Notes under the pieces: model-generated | The model's database searches: none | Seen by the model: the letters and a program-made list of their open reading frames with translations, nothing else | What the model was told of the DNA's origin: nothing | Source: Terriglobia bacterium | GTDB lineage: Bacteria > Acidobacteriota > Terriglobia > Acidiferrales > UBA7541 | Reading direction: 5' to 3' | NCBI GenBank assembly: GCA_023512135.1 | Contig: JAIMAG010000004.1 | Coordinates: 62,001 to 126,000 of the forward strand | Length of the DNA: 64,000 nt | Part shown: piece after piece, positions 52,050-61,355 of the stretch | How the letters are laid out: the number at the start of each line of letters is the position of its first letter | Position numbering within the stretch: position 1 is the stretch's first letter | Translations under genes and position numbers: made by a program

Positions 52050-52585
52050 GAGGATCCTCCTCGGCGGGGTGGCGGCGCCGGCTGGGTTTGCGGCAGCGGT
52101 CGGGGGCGCCGCGGGAACAGCATCTCGAGCAGTCTCTGGTTGATCTGTTCGAGCTGCTCGTGGATGGCTTCGAACGGTTCTCGTTGCTGCACCGGAAGTG
52201 CGCTGATCGTCTGCTCGAGGTCCCGAAGGCTGCGTCGCAGATGAATTTGCAGGTGGCGGAAGCCGCTCGACTGCCGCTCCGCATTGCGGCCGCTGTTCTC
52301 CAGGCCCGTAAAGGCCACCCGGGCGAGCTCGTGGTATTCCTCCAGGGTGCGCAGCGCCGCTTCGTACTGTTCCGCGCGTACCTGCTGGTGCACCAGTCTC
52401 ATCAGCTCCTCGCCGAGGGGCGGAAAGCGCCGCGCCTTTTCCACCGGATTGACTTCGCGCTCGAACCGTTCGCGTCGCTCGGCGATTTTTTTCGGGTCCT
52501 GCAGAAGGCCGGAAGCTTCGCCGGGTACGAGCAGCAGGGTCAGAACGGCAACCAGCCTTGCGATGGGTCGGCCTGTCTGCCTCAC
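52046..52585 (-). CDS. Exported protein of unknown function (uvrA operon gene 3)
   Basis: 179 residues. Signal peptide to about residue 27 (LVAVLTLLLVPGEASG). The rest is mainly helical with Leu/Glu/Arg-rich heptads (residues 75-155) and a Pro-rich C-terminal tail of about 20 residues. No family recognised. It overlaps the TPR gene upstream and the next gene downstream by ATGA. Probably periplasmic, and possibly a partner of the TPR protein. Confidence 0.7.
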   Translation of the reverse strand: MRQTGRPIARLVAVLTLLLVPGEASGLLQDPKKIAERRERFEREVNPVEKARRFPPLGEELMRLVHQQVRAEQYEAALRTLEEYHELARVAFTGLENSGRNAERQSSGFRHLQIHLRRSLRDLEQTISALPVQQREPFEAIHEQLEQINQRLLEMLFPRRPRPLPQTQPAPPPRRGGSS

Positions 52586-53892
52586 CGTTTCCGCTCCAGT
52601 TCCCGTTTCAGGGTGCGCGCGCGCTGCCGTGCCTGAAAGGTTTCTCGCGGATTGGAGCCGTCGTCGCGCGCAAGGAATTCCTCGTAGGCGCGCAGTGCTT
52701 CTGGCTTCCGTCCCAGTTTATCGTAACAGACCGCTCGGAGAAACCAGGTACCGGGCGCGAGCCTGCGGCGTTCCCCGAGCTGATCAAGCGCGGCCAGTGC
52801 CGCCTCGTAGTGCCCGGCCAGAAACAGGGTTGCGGCCAGATCGCCGAGCGCAGTCGTGTCCTGCGAGTCGAGTTCCAAGGCGCGGCGCAGGGCCCGTTCT
52901 GCGGCCGGAAAATTGCGCAGCTCCAGATAGACCCGCCCGAGCTGTGCGTAGGTGCGGGCGTTGTCGGGCTCGAGAGCCGCGGCTCGTTCGAGACTCGCGG
53001 CGGCTTCCGCGTGTTGGCGCAGCCCGATCTGTGCCGCGGCACGCAGCCGGTGCAGTCGTGCCGTAGACGGACCGGCTGCCCGCACCCGATCCAGCTCGGC
53101 CAGGGCGGCTTCCCAGCGCTCCAGGTCCAGGTACACCGCCGCGAGCTGCAGCCGGCTGTCGTAGTCCTCCGGCTGGGCGGCCAGATAGGCTTCCAGCTCC
53201 GGCACGGCCGCCTCGAGTTTTCCCTGTGTGATCAGGCTCTCGGCCAGTCCGAGCCGTGCCGCCGCCGCGTCCGGCTTTCGTTCAAGCGCAGCGCGAAAGG
53301 CCACTTCGGCTGCGGCCGGCTGATTGGTGCGGAGCAGCACGCGGGCCAGCGCAAAGTGCGCGTCGAAATTTTTGTCGTCCAGCCGGATGGCTTCGCGGTA
53401 GCGCGCAACCGCCGGTTCCATCTGGCCGGAACGTTCCAGCGCCAGGCCCCAGAGGTAGCGGGGTTGCGCCGCATCGGTCAGCAGGGCACTGGCGCGCGCC
53501 AGGTGGGGCACCGCGGCGGCCGGGTCGGCGTCGAGCAACAGTAGGCCGAGATGCAAATGGGCTTCGGCGAAATCGTCTTTCAGCGCTACGGCGCGTTCGT
53601 ATGCGGCGCGGGCCGGCTCGCGCTCGCCCAGTGCCGTCAGCGCATAGCCGAGCTGGAACTGCGCGTGGGCATCGTCAGGCTCTTCGGCCAGGAACCGCCG
53701 CAGGGCCTGCACGGCGCCGGCGTAGTCCTCTCGAGCGAGAGCGGCTTCGGCTTCGGCCAGCAGGGCTTGTCGCGCAGGCGGTTTCGGCGTCGCGGGCCGC
53801 TGGGCGGACTGCTGCGCAAACAGCGGCGCGAGCACGTGCGCGGCCAGCACGCCTGCCAGCATCCACTGCAAAACAGACAGCCGTCGTTTCAT
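52582..53892 (-). CDS. Exported TPR-repeat protein (uvrA operon gene 2)
   Basis: 436 residues. Signal peptide 1-27 (MLAGVLAAHVLAPLFAQ). About ten TPR repeats follow, from ALLAEAEAALAREDYAGAVQ to LGRKPEALRAYEEFLARDDG, with the usual A/G-L-Y pattern at the helix contacts. The ATG at 53892 overlaps the uvrA stop (ATGA). A longer open frame upstream lies inside uvrA and has no homology. It is the kind of periplasmic scaffold found in many Acidobacteriota; the partners encoded downstream are unknown. Confidence 0.85.
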   Translation of the reverse strand: MKRRLSVLQWMLAGVLAAHVLAPLFAQQSAQRPATPKPPARQALLAEAEAALAREDYAGAVQALRRFLAEEPDDAHAQFQLGYALTALGEREPARAAYERAVALKDDFAEAHLHLGLLLLDADPAAAVPHLARASALLTDAAQPRYLWGLALERSGQMEPAVARYREAIRLDDKNFDAHFALARVLLRTNQPAAAEVAFRAALERKPDAAAARLGLAESLITQGKLEAAVPELEAYLAAQPEDYDSRLQLAAVYLDLERWEAALAELDRVRAAGPSTARLHRLRAAAQIGLRQHAEAAASLERAAALEPDNARTYAQLGRVYLELRNFPAAERALRRALELDSQDTTALGDLAATLFLAGHYEAALAALDQLGERRRLAPGTWFLRAVCYDKLGRKPEALRAYEEFLARDDGSNPRETFQARQRARTLKRELERKR

Positions 53893-56783
53893 GCCACCGG
53901 ATTTGCTGTCGCCGCCGGGTCGAGCACGCGGGCCAGGAACCGGCCGGTGTGCGAATGCGGATTCCGCGCCACCTGTTCCGGCGTGCCCGTGGCCACCACG
54001 CGTCCGCCGCGCTCGCCGCCTTCCGGACCGAGGTCGATCACCCAGTCGGCGGATTTGATGACGTCCAGATTGTGCTCGATCACCAGCAGGGAAGCCCCGC
54101 CGTCGAGCAGCCGACGAAAGCAGCCGAGCAATTTTTGAATATCGTCGAAGTGCAGCCCGGTCGTCGGCTCGTCCAGGATGAACAGCACACCCTGGTTCTC
54201 CTCCCGAGTGAGATGCGCCGCGAGCTTCAGGCGTTGTGCTTCGCCGCCGGAAAGCGTGGTCGCCGACTGGCCCAGCCGCAGGTAGCCGAGTCCGACTTCT
54301 TCGAGAATTTTCAGCCGCGCCGTCACGCGGGGCACCGCGGCGAAAAAGGCCAGTGCTTCGCGCACCGTCATCTGCAGGACTTCGTGGATATTTTTGCCCC
54401 GGTAGCGCACCTCGAGCACGCTGCTCTTGAAGCGGGTGCCGCGGCATTCTTCGCACACCAGCTCGACGTCGGCCAGAAACTGCATCTCCACGGTGACGGT
54501 GCCGTCGCCCTGGCAAGCCTCGCAGCGTCCGCCGGGAATGTTGAACGAAAACGAGCCCGCCGTCAGATGCCGCTTTTCCGCATCGGGAGTCGCGGCAAAC
54601 ACCTCGCGAATCGCGTCGAAGGCTTTCAGGTAGGTGGCCGGATTGGAGCGCGGGGTGCGTCCGATGGGCGATTGGTCCACCAGCACAATCTCGCGCAGCA
54701 GATGATCGCCTTCGAGCCCGTCGCAGACGTTGCGAACGTTGGCGCCGCTGCGTTTGGCCCGCCAGGCTTTTTCCAGTACCTCGTAGACCAGCGTGGATTT
54801 GCCCGAACCGGAAACGCCCGTGACAGCGACCAGCAGCCCGAGCGGAATGTGCACATCGATGTTCTGCAGGTTGTGGACCCGCGCACCGCGGATGCGCAGG
54901 AAGCGATCGGGCTGTGGCGCGCGTCGCTGCGCCGGCAGCGGAATGCGCAGCTCACCGGCAAGATAGCGTGCGGTCAGCGAATTCGTGTTCCGGTTCTCCA
55001 GCAGTGCCGCGCGCGGACCCGCGAACACCACGCGACCCCCCTGCTCGCCGGCGCCGGGGCCGAGGTCGATCACATAGTCGGCGGCGGCGATCGTTTCCGG
55101 GTCGTGCTCGACCACCAGGATCGTGTTTCCCAGGTCGCGCAGGCTCCGCAGGATGGCGATGAGCTGGTGCGTGTCGCGGGGATGCAGCCCGATCGAAGGT
55201 TCGTCCAGCACGTACAGCGTGCCCACCAGTTGCGAGCCCAGCGAAGTGGCCAGTTGGATCCGCTGCGCCTCGCCGCCGGAAAGCGTCGAAGTCAGTCGGT
55301 CCAGCGTCAGGTAGTCCAGCCCCACTTCGTCCAGAAAGCGCAGTCGCTGCCGGACCTCGTCCAGAATTTTTCCGGCGATGCGCAACTGAGTTTCGCTCAG
55401 TTCCAGTGTGGAGAAGAACTCGCGGGCCTGGCGAACGGTCAGCCCGCAGACATCGGTGATGGACCGACCGGCCAGTCGCACGGCCCGTGCTTCGGCACGG
55501 AGCCGCGTTCCGTTGCACTCGGGACAGGTCGTATAGCCGCGGTAGCGGCTCAGGAACACCCGGATGTGGAGTTTGTACTTCTTCCGCTCCAGCCAGTTGA
55601 AAAAGCCGCGCACCCCGACGAAACCGGCATCGGCATCGCCTTCCAGGATGCGCTCGCGCTGCGGTGCCGGGAGCCGGTGCCACGGCACGTCGAGCGGGAT
55701 GCCGGCGGCGCGCGCATAGCGCCGCAGCTCGATCTGAAACTGTCGGTAGCGCGGCTTGTTCCACGGATCGATCGCGCCCTGGGCCAGGGTTCTGCTTTTG
55801 TCGGGAACCACCAGGTCGGGATCGAAATCAACAGTGTTGCCGAACCCCTGGCAACGCGGACAGGCCCCATAGGGACTGTTGAAGGAAAACAGCCGCGGCT
55901 CGGGTTCCTCGAGCGCCAGGTCACAGCGCTTGCAGGCGAACCGTTCGCTGAACCTCAGTCGCTCCGGCGCTCCGGCCGACTCGGGGACGAACTCCAGAAT
56001 GGCTTCGCCGCGGCCTTCCCGGTAGCAGATTTCTATGGAATCCACCAGCCGCGAACGCACGTCCGGCGCCACCTGCAGGCGGTCGACCAGCACGAAGACC
56101 GGCCGTGCAAAATCCAGCTCGAGCAGCGATTCCGGGTGCGCAAATTCGAACACGCGGCCGTCCTGATACAGGCGGTTGAAGCCGCGGCGCTGCAGGGCAG
56201 CGAGGGTCTGGCGGATGGCTTCACCGGATGGTGCCTGCGCCTTCCGGCTGTGTCGGCTCGCGGGCGGGGCAGGGAAGTGCAGCGGGAACAGCACGACGAA
56301 GCGGCGCCCTTCAGCAAACGCGAGCACGCGCGCGGCGATTTCATCTACGGTGTCGCGCTGTACCGGTTCGCCGCAGCGGGGGCAGCAGGTGGTGCCGATG
56401 CGCGCGTACAGCAGCCGCAGGTAGTCGTAAATTTCCGTGGCCGTGGCTACGGTCGAACGGGGATTCCGCGTAGTGTTTTTCTGCCGGATGGCCACGGCCG
56501 GCGCGAGGCCTTCGATTTCGTCCACGTCGGGCTTTTCCATTCGCTCCAGAAACTGCCGCGCGTAGGCAGACAGTGATTCCACATACCGCCGCTGGCCCTC
56601 GGCATAGAGGGTGTCGAACGCGAGCGAAGATTTCCCCGATCCGCTTACTCCGGTGATCACCGTGATGGCGTTGTGAGGAATGTCCAGGTCAATGTTTTTC
56701 AGATTGTGCACCCGCGCGCCGCGCACGCAGATGGCGTCGCCGGCAACGAGCCGACTCGTGACCGCTTCCGGTCGGGTGGCCAA
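53889..56783 (-). CDS. uvrA: Excinuclease ABC subunit A
   Basis: 964 residues from a TTG at 56783, chosen because GGAGG lies 5 nt upstream; the frame is open further but unconserved. It is the ATP-dependent damage sensor of nucleotide excision repair. The two ATPase cassettes have Walker A GVSGSGKS (residues 45-52 and in the second half), Q-loops, signature LSGGEAQRI / LSGGEAQRL and Walker [14 protein letters not shown] / [13 protein letters not shown]. Zinc modules include [12 protein letters not shown] with CPRC, and CEACQGDG with CEECRGTRF. Downstream genes are coupled by ATGA overlaps; uvrC lies nearby in a different transcript. Confidence 0.97.
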   Translation of the reverse strand: MATRPEAVTSRLVAGDAICVRGARVHNLKNIDLDIPHNAITVITGVSGSGKSSLAFDTLYAEGQRRYVESLSAYARQFLERMEKPDVDEIEGLAPAVAIRQKNTTRNPRSTVATATEIYDYLRLLYARIGTTCCPRCGEPVQRDTVDEIAARVLAFAEGRRFVVLFPLHFPAPPASRHSRKAQAPSGEAIRQTLAALQRRGFNRLYQDGRVFEFAHPESLLELDFARPVFVLVDRLQVAPDVRSRLVDSIEICYREGRGEAILEFVPESAGAPERLRFSERFACKRCDLALEEPEPRLFSFNSPYGACPRCQGFGNTVDFDPDLVVPDKSRTLAQGAIDPWNKPRYRQFQIELRRYARAAGIPLDVPWHRLPAPQRERILEGDADAGFVGVRGFFNWLERKKYKLHIRVFLSRYRGYTTCPECNGTRLRAEARAVRLAGRSITDVCGLTVRQAREFFSTLELSETQLRIAGKILDEVRQRLRFLDEVGLDYLTLDRLTSTLSGGEAQRIQLATSLGSQLVGTLYVLDEPSIGLHPRDTHQLIAILRSLRDLGNTILVVEHDPETIAAADYVIDLGPGAGEQGGRVVFAGPRAALLENRNTNSLTARYLAGELRIPLPAQRRAPQPDRFLRIRGARVHNLQNIDVHIPLGLLVAVTGVSGSGKSTLVYEVLEKAWRAKRSGANVRNVCDGLEGDHLLREIVLVDQSPIGRTPRSNPATYLKAFDAIREVFAATPDAEKRHLTAGSFSFNIPGGRCEACQGDGTVTVEMQFLADVELVCEECRGTRFKSSVLEVRYRGKNIHEVLQMTVREALAFFAAVPRVTARLKILEEVGLGYLRLGQSATTLSGGEAQRLKLAAHLTREENQGVLFILDEPTTGLHFDDIQKLLGCFRRLLDGGASLLVIEHNLDVIKSADWVIDLGPEGGERGGRVVATGTPEQVARNPHSHTGRFLARVLDPAATANPVA

Positions 56784-56897
56784 TCTCTCCTCCGGATGGA
56801 ACGAAAACTTTCCCCTGGCAGGTCCAAAGCCCTGTGCGTCACCACGACGCAGCCAGCCGCACCTCGGCTGGCGTGGCCTGCCTCCTGTAAACTTTCC

Positions 56898-56903
56898 ATT
56901 ATA
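56898..56903 (-). promoter_or_regulatory. TATAAT -10 box upstream of uvrA
   Basis: A perfect TATAAT on the minus strand, with no clear -35 at 16-18 nt. It would start the uvrA operon message about 107 nt before the TTG. Confidence 0.4.
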
Positions 56904-56989
56904 GGACACCGCCGCCCGAGGAACCCAGGCCGGAATCCCCGCTCATTTCGACCGGACGCTCTGCGGAAAATTGCGAGGGAACGATGGAG

Positions 56990-58366
56990 TCAGCCGCGCA
57001 CCCGTTCCCGGTCGGTCAGCGAAGCCTCGCCCGACTGAGATTTTTCCAGTTCGCGGCGCAGGATCTGCTCGGCCAGCGGACGCAGCGCTTCCCGGGCAGC
57101 CTGTTCGATTTGCGGCAGCAGGCGTTCGACCAGTTTGTCCACAACCGATTCCAGCAAAGCTGGGTCCGGGGGTGCGGCCGCAGGGGTTGACTCTACCAGC
57201 TCGTCTGAAGAGGCTTCCTGGGTTGGCTCGGACGCCTGCGAGGTGGCCGGAGCCGACCATGCGGCGGGGAGCGGCGCATCTTCGCCGACCAGGTCAGGCA
57301 CGGCGAAATCGGATGTTGCTTCGGGGATAGAAGAAATCGGAGCGATTGTCGGCAGTTGCTCCTCTGGCGGTGCAGAGAATGTTTCGACAGCGCTGCGGAC
57401 TGCATCGGTTTCGGCCGCAGCCTCGGGCACGGTCGCGACTTCTTCCGTTCCTGCCGTCCCGGACGAAACCGACGGAGCCGTCTCTGCCGGCACCGGAGGT
57501 TCTGCTGCTGCAGCGGGTTCCTCCAAACTCCAGCGGGAACTCGGCGCGAAGATCGCAGGATCCTGCGGAGCTTCCACGCGCAGTTTTTCAGCCAGCGGTT
57601 CCGGGAAATCTTCAACGAGCGGCTGGGCTTGGGTGGGCGGTGCAGGTGGCGGAGGCTGTGGTGTTTCGCTTTCCGCTTCGTCAAAGCGCCAGCCAGGCCA
57701 AACAGGCAGGTGAAAGGAATCGTCGGCGGCTTCGTTCGTTCCGCCAGGTTCGTCAGAGCTCTTTTCTGCCGGCGGTGATACGACCGGGGCGTCAGTTCGA
57801 ATCGTCTCGGATTCGAGCAACTCCTGGAAAGCCAGCGGGGAATCTTCACTTCGGATCTCGAGCCGGCTCTGCCCGACGGCGAACTCTTCGACTTCCGGTT
57901 CCGGCTCGGCCACTGCTTCGGTGGGTGGTGCTGGAGCAGTGGCCGACGGCGGGCTGAGCGGAGTCGATGGCGTGCGTGGGGGCTGTGGTTCCGGCGCGAC
58001 GCCAGCCAGTTTTGCTTTCACCAGGTTGATCAACGGATCCGGGGGCACGAACGGTTTTTTCAGGACACCATCGGCGCCGACCCGGCGCACTTCTTCGTCG
58101 TCGAGTGGGTCGAAAGCTCCAACCAGCAAAATGACGGGGATGCTGGCCAGTTTGGGGTTCTTTTTGACGAACTCGCACACTTCGTACCCATTCCGCACGG
58201 GCATGAAGACGTCGGCCAGGATCAGGTGGGGGCGGTAGTCGGCCAGCTTACGCACGGCGGCTTCGCCGTTGCCGACAGCGACGACCTCGATATCGTGGTC
58301 CTTCAGCGCCAGCGTAACCATCTTCTGGATGTTGCTGTTATCGTCTGCAACCAGAACCGAATACAC
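56990..58366 (-). CDS. Receiver-domain protein with long acidic Pro-rich linker and helical C-terminus
   Basis: 458 residues from a GTG at 58366 preceded by GAGGGG. Residues 1-125 are a CheY-like receiver with Asp8/Asp9, phospho-acceptor Asp52 (LILADVFMP) and Lys104. The Thr/Ser expected after the fourth strand is Val82, so signalling may be altered. Residues about 130-400 are a disordered Pro/Glu/Ala-rich stretch. The last 45 residues form a conserved-looking amphipathic helical segment (LVERLLPQIEQAAREALRPL). The receiver-linker-helix plan is like polar-organising or motility proteins, but there is no recognised output domain. No histidine kinase nearby. Confidence 0.85.
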   Translation of the reverse strand: MYSVLVADDNSNIQKMVTLALKDHDIEVVAVGNGEAAVRKLADYRPHLILADVFMPVRNGYEVCEFVKKNPKLASIPVILLVGAFDPLDDEEVRRVGADGVLKKPFVPPDPLINLVKAKLAGVAPEPQPPRTPSTPLSPPSATAPAPPTEAVAEPEPEVEEFAVGQSRLEIRSEDSPLAFQELLESETIRTDAPVVSPPAEKSSDEPGGTNEAADDSFHLPVWPGWRFDEAESETPQPPPPAPPTQAQPLVEDFPEPLAEKLRVEAPQDPAIFAPSSRWSLEEPAAAAEPPVPAETAPSVSSGTAGTEEVATVPEAAAETDAVRSAVETFSAPPEEQLPTIAPISSIPEATSDFAVPDLVGEDAPLPAAWSAPATSQASEPTQEASSDELVESTPAAAPPDPALLESVVDKLVERLLPQIEQAAREALRPLAEQILRRELEKSQSGEASLTDRERVRG

Positions 58367-58500
58367 AGAACACCCCTCTACTGGAACCTCTCTATCCCAC
58401 ACACGCCTGCCTCTCGTATTGGTAGCATCCGCCTGCTGGGCAGTCAACGGAAACAGGTCGGGCTGGTGCTGAAATGGAATCGTCCTTTCGTACAGGGAGG

Positions 58501-59733
58501 TCAGTTGGGTCTGCGGGTGCTGGAGGATTCTTCTTCAGGCTTCTTTTTTTCTTTCTCTTTTTTCTTCTTGTCGTTTTCGGGCTTCTGGCCGGGCTTTTTC
58601 GACGAAGATTCACCGTCGGAGCTGCCGGAGGGATTGGCCGACGGGGTCTGGCCGGGCTTGGCGTCGGTCGGGAGCTGGCTGGTGGCCGCCACCTCGCCGG
58701 TGGTGGGGGAGGTGGCCACGATGCTGGCCGTGCTGCCGCCCGGCTGCGGCTCGAACAGGGTGGTGCCCGGTTGCTCCGAAGGCGGCGTCAGGGTGGGCTT
58801 GCCGGTGCGGGCGGCCATGGAGACGTCCGGGCCGGTCTTGAAGATGCCGAGCAAAGTGCGCCCCAGGAAGCCAGGCCGATCCACGGGAGTTTCGCGTTCC
58901 TGCTGGGCGCGGGCCAGTGCTGCCGGGTCTGGCTGGGGCACTGGCACGTTCCAGGCGAGCAGTTTTTCCTTGGCCCGCTCGGCCAGCGGAGAAAGCGGGT
59001 AGAGGCGAACAATCCGCTCGTAGAATTTCGAGGCCACTTCGATCTGTTCGGCGCGTTCGAAGGCGTCTGCCAGCATCCAGTTGGCTTCATCAGCTTTGCT
59101 GTAGAGCGGGTATCGCTCGACCAGCTCGATCAGCCGCCCGGCCGCAGCACGCAGATTTCCCTTGATGAAGTAGAAACGGGCGATGCGATATTCGCCTTCT
59201 GCGATCACTTCTTGCACTTCCCGCAGCCGCTGTTCGGCGATCGGCGCCAGTTCATGCTCGGGGTATTCGAGCAGGAAGGTTTGCAGTTCGGCTTCGGCCA
59301 TGCGCGCATTGGTGCGGTCGCGGTCCGGCTTTTCCATGCGCTGGTAGTAGGCCATGGCGATCTGCATCTGAGCGTAAGCTGCCTCGGGGAGAAAGGGGAA
59401 AAAAACGCGGAAGTCGCGATATTCGGCGATGGCCTGTGTGAGCCCCGAAGTACCGCCTTCCTTGTAGTAGGAATCCGCGATGCCGAGCTTGGCCTTGGCG
59501 AGATACTCGCTGTCGGGATAGGTGCTGATCAGCGTCTGCAGCAGCAGACGGCCCGCCGCGTGGCGTCCCTTGCGGATGTCTTCCAGTGCCTGCTCATACA
59601 GAACGCGGTCGGGTGCGACATTGCCTTGCAGGTCGGCAGGATTGACCCGCCGGGCACGGCCACAGCTCGAGGTGAGCGCCGCCAGCAGGACGGCCATTCC
59701 GATCCACCGCGTGTTCTGTCCAATCCGCAGCAT
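58501..59733 (-). CDS. bamD: BamD-like outer membrane assembly lipoprotein with Lys/Glu-rich tail
   Basis: 410 residues. A signal peptide ends in an imperfect lipobox (LTSSC, Cys24). The N-terminal 250 residues match BamD/YfiO: YEQALEDIRKGRHAAGRLLL, YPDSEYLAKAKLGIADSYYK, FPFLPEAAYAQMQIAMAYYQ and YPEHELAPIAEQRLREV, i.e. TPR repeats. BamD is the essential lipoprotein partner of BamA for outer-membrane protein assembly. A 120-residue Pro/Thr-rich segment and a poly-Lys/Glu tail at the C-terminus are not in E. coli BamD. The start codon overlaps the rpe stop (TGATG). Confidence 0.85.
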   Translation of the reverse strand: MLRIGQNTRWIGMAVLLAALTSSCGRARRVNPADLQGNVAPDRVLYEQALEDIRKGRHAAGRLLLQTLISTYPDSEYLAKAKLGIADSYYKEGGTSGLTQAIAEYRDFRVFFPFLPEAAYAQMQIAMAYYQRMEKPDRDRTNARMAEAELQTFLLEYPEHELAPIAEQRLREVQEVIAEGEYRIARFYFIKGNLRAAAGRLIELVERYPLYSKADEANWMLADAFERAEQIEVASKFYERIVRLYPLSPLAERAKEKLLAWNVPVPQPDPAALARAQQERETPVDRPGFLGRTLLGIFKTGPDVSMAARTGKPTLTPPSEQPGTTLFEPQPGGSTASIVATSPTTGEVAATSQLPTDAKPGQTPSANPSGSSDGESSSKKPGQKPENDKKKKEKEKKKPEEESSSTRRPN

Positions 59734-60407
59734 CACACCTTCTGGGCCAGTGCGGTTTCGGCCGCCTGTTTCAGGCGCCGGACCGCTTCGGCCGGATCGC
59801 CCGCGTGAAAGATCGAAGTGCCCGCCACCAGAATTTCTGCTCCCGCGCGCACCAGCTCCCCGACATTTTCCGGGCCGACGCCGCCGTCCACCTCAATACG
59901 ATACGCGAATGGATTGCGTGCACGCAACTCCCGCAATTGCTGAATCTTGCCCAGCGTCGCGGGGATGAACTTCTGTCCGCCGAAGCCCGGGTTGACCGAC
60001 ATGACCAGGACGAAATCCACCCGATCCAGGATCTCGCTGAGCGTAGCGACGGGTGTGGCCGGATTGAGCACCACGCCCGGACTGGCACCGCATTCGCGGA
60101 TCAGGGCCACGGCGCGGTCCAGGTGTGGCGTGGCTTCCTGGTGGACGGAAATCATGTCTGCCCCCGCTTCGGCAAACGCTGCAATGAAGCGCTCCGGCCT
60201 CTCCACCATCAGATGCACATCCAGCGGCAGTGCGGTTGCTTTGCGCAACGAGGCCACCACGGGCACACCGATGGAAAGGTTCGGCACGAAGTGCCCGTCC
60301 ATTACGTCCACGTGGAGCAGGGAAGCTCCGCCCTGTTCGACGGCGCGAACTTCTTCGCCCAGAGCGGCAAAGTTCGCGGCGAGAATGGAAGGCGCGATTT
60401 GGATCAT
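59733..60407 (-). CDS. rpe: Ribulose-phosphate 3-epimerase
   Basis: 224 residues, TIM barrel. It interconverts ribulose-5-phosphate and xylulose-5-phosphate in the pentose phosphate pathway. [67 protein letters not shown] and [12 protein letters not shown] are all present, including the metal His/Asp pairs. GGAAGG is 4-5 nt before the ATG. A TGCTAGAAT promoter overlaps the end of the PASTA gene. It is coupled to bamD by a TGATG overlap. Confidence 0.97.
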   Translation of the reverse strand: MIQIAPSILAANFAALGEEVRAVEQGGASLLHVDVMDGHFVPNLSIGVPVVASLRKATALPLDVHLMVERPERFIAAFAEAGADMISVHQEATPHLDRAVALIRECGASPGVVLNPATPVATLSEILDRVDFVLVMSVNPGFGGQKFIPATLGKIQQLRELRARNPFAYRIEVDGGVGPENVGELVRAGAEILVAGTSIFHAGDPAEAVRRLKQAAETALAQKV

Positions 60408-60438
60408 CCAACCTTCCGGAAACGCGTCTTGCTGCCGG

Positions 60439-61320
60439 TCATTCTAGCATACGGGGCGAGGCGACTGGGACGGAGATTTGCAGGTCGATGACGGCACCGG
60501 CGGGCACGCGGGCACCGCTCCGGGGCGACTGGCCGACCACCACGCCCGCCGGCATACTCTCGACTGCTATGGTTTCGATTGCTCCTGACCGCAGGCCAGC
60601 AGCAGCGAGTCGCCGCTGCGCCTGGGCCAGCGGCAGCCCGACGAGGTCCGGCATCACATAGGCCGGCTCGCGCGCGCCGAGTGAGACGAGCACGTTGACC
60701 CGTGCCGTACCCGTGTTTCGGGTCTGCGGCGGCGGGTTCTGCCGGACAATGCGGTCCGCTTCGTAGTCGGGCAGATAGACCGCAGAGACCTGACCCAGCT
60801 CCAATCCCAGCTTGGGCAGCTCGAGACGCGCCACGCGCAGGCTGCGCCCCTCGAGCAGCGGCGTGGGCACCTGCTGAGGACCGCGGCTGACCACGACAAA
60901 GACGCGTTGCCCCACCTTCACCACAGTTCCCGGCGGCGGACTCTGCCGCACCACGCGGTCTTCCGGCAGGGCACTGTAGACTCGGTCGAGTACCTGCAGA
61001 CCGAGTTGCTGCCGCGCCAGCAGGGTCTGCGCTTCCGAGGTGGTCAATTCTTCCAGCCGTGGCACTTCGACTTCCTGGCGCCGGACGGCAATCTGGATGG
61101 TGAGGATGAAACTGAGAAAGGCAGCGGCACCGAGGACGAATGCAGCGACGCCAAAGCGGATCAGCGCGAGCAGTCGCCGTTGCCAGGGACTGAGCGGCGG
61201 CTCGGTGGCCCCCATCCCGCTGGCCACCCTGCCATAGGACCAGGCTTTGCGCGCAGCGTCTGCGGCCGCTTTTCTGACCGCGGCTGCGTGTCTACGCCAG
61301 TGTCGCGGTTCCTCTGCCAT
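60439..61320 (-). CDS. Membrane-anchored protein with three PASTA domains
   Basis: 293 residues. A cytoplasmic basic N-terminus (about 50 residues), one membrane segment (about residues 54-76, [20 protein letters not shown]) and three extracytoplasmic PASTA domains (about 82-147, 150-215, 220-285) with markers [40 protein letters not shown] and [25 protein letters not shown] domains bind muropeptides and are usual in Ser/Thr kinases and PBPs; here no kinase or transpeptidase domain exists. It sits in the def-fmt-rsmB-rpe block, as in several other lineages. Confidence 0.88.
   Translation of the reverse strand: MAEEPRHWRRHAAAVRKAAADAARKAWSYGRVASGMGATEPPLSPWQRRLLALIRFGVAAFVLGAAAFLSFILTIQIAVRRQEVEVPRLEELTTSEAQTLLARQQLGLQVLDRVYSALPEDRVVRQSPPPGTVVKVGQRVFVVVSRGPQQVPTPLLEGRSLRVARLELPKLGLELGQVSAVYLPDYEADRIVRQNPPPQTRNTGTARVNVLVSLGAREPAYVMPDLVGLPLAQAQRRLAAAGLRSGAIETIAVESMPAGVVVGQSPRSGARVPAGAVIDLQISVPVASPRMLE
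60441..60449 (-). promoter_or_regulatory. Extended -10 promoter of rpe-bamD
   Basis: Minus-strand TGCTAGAAT (60449-60441), overlapping the PASTA stop codon. Start near 60434 gives a 27-nt leader with GGAAGG. Confidence 0.5.
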
Positions 61321-61355
61321 CGAAGAAACAAGCTAGCATGCTCGCCCGGGCAGCT

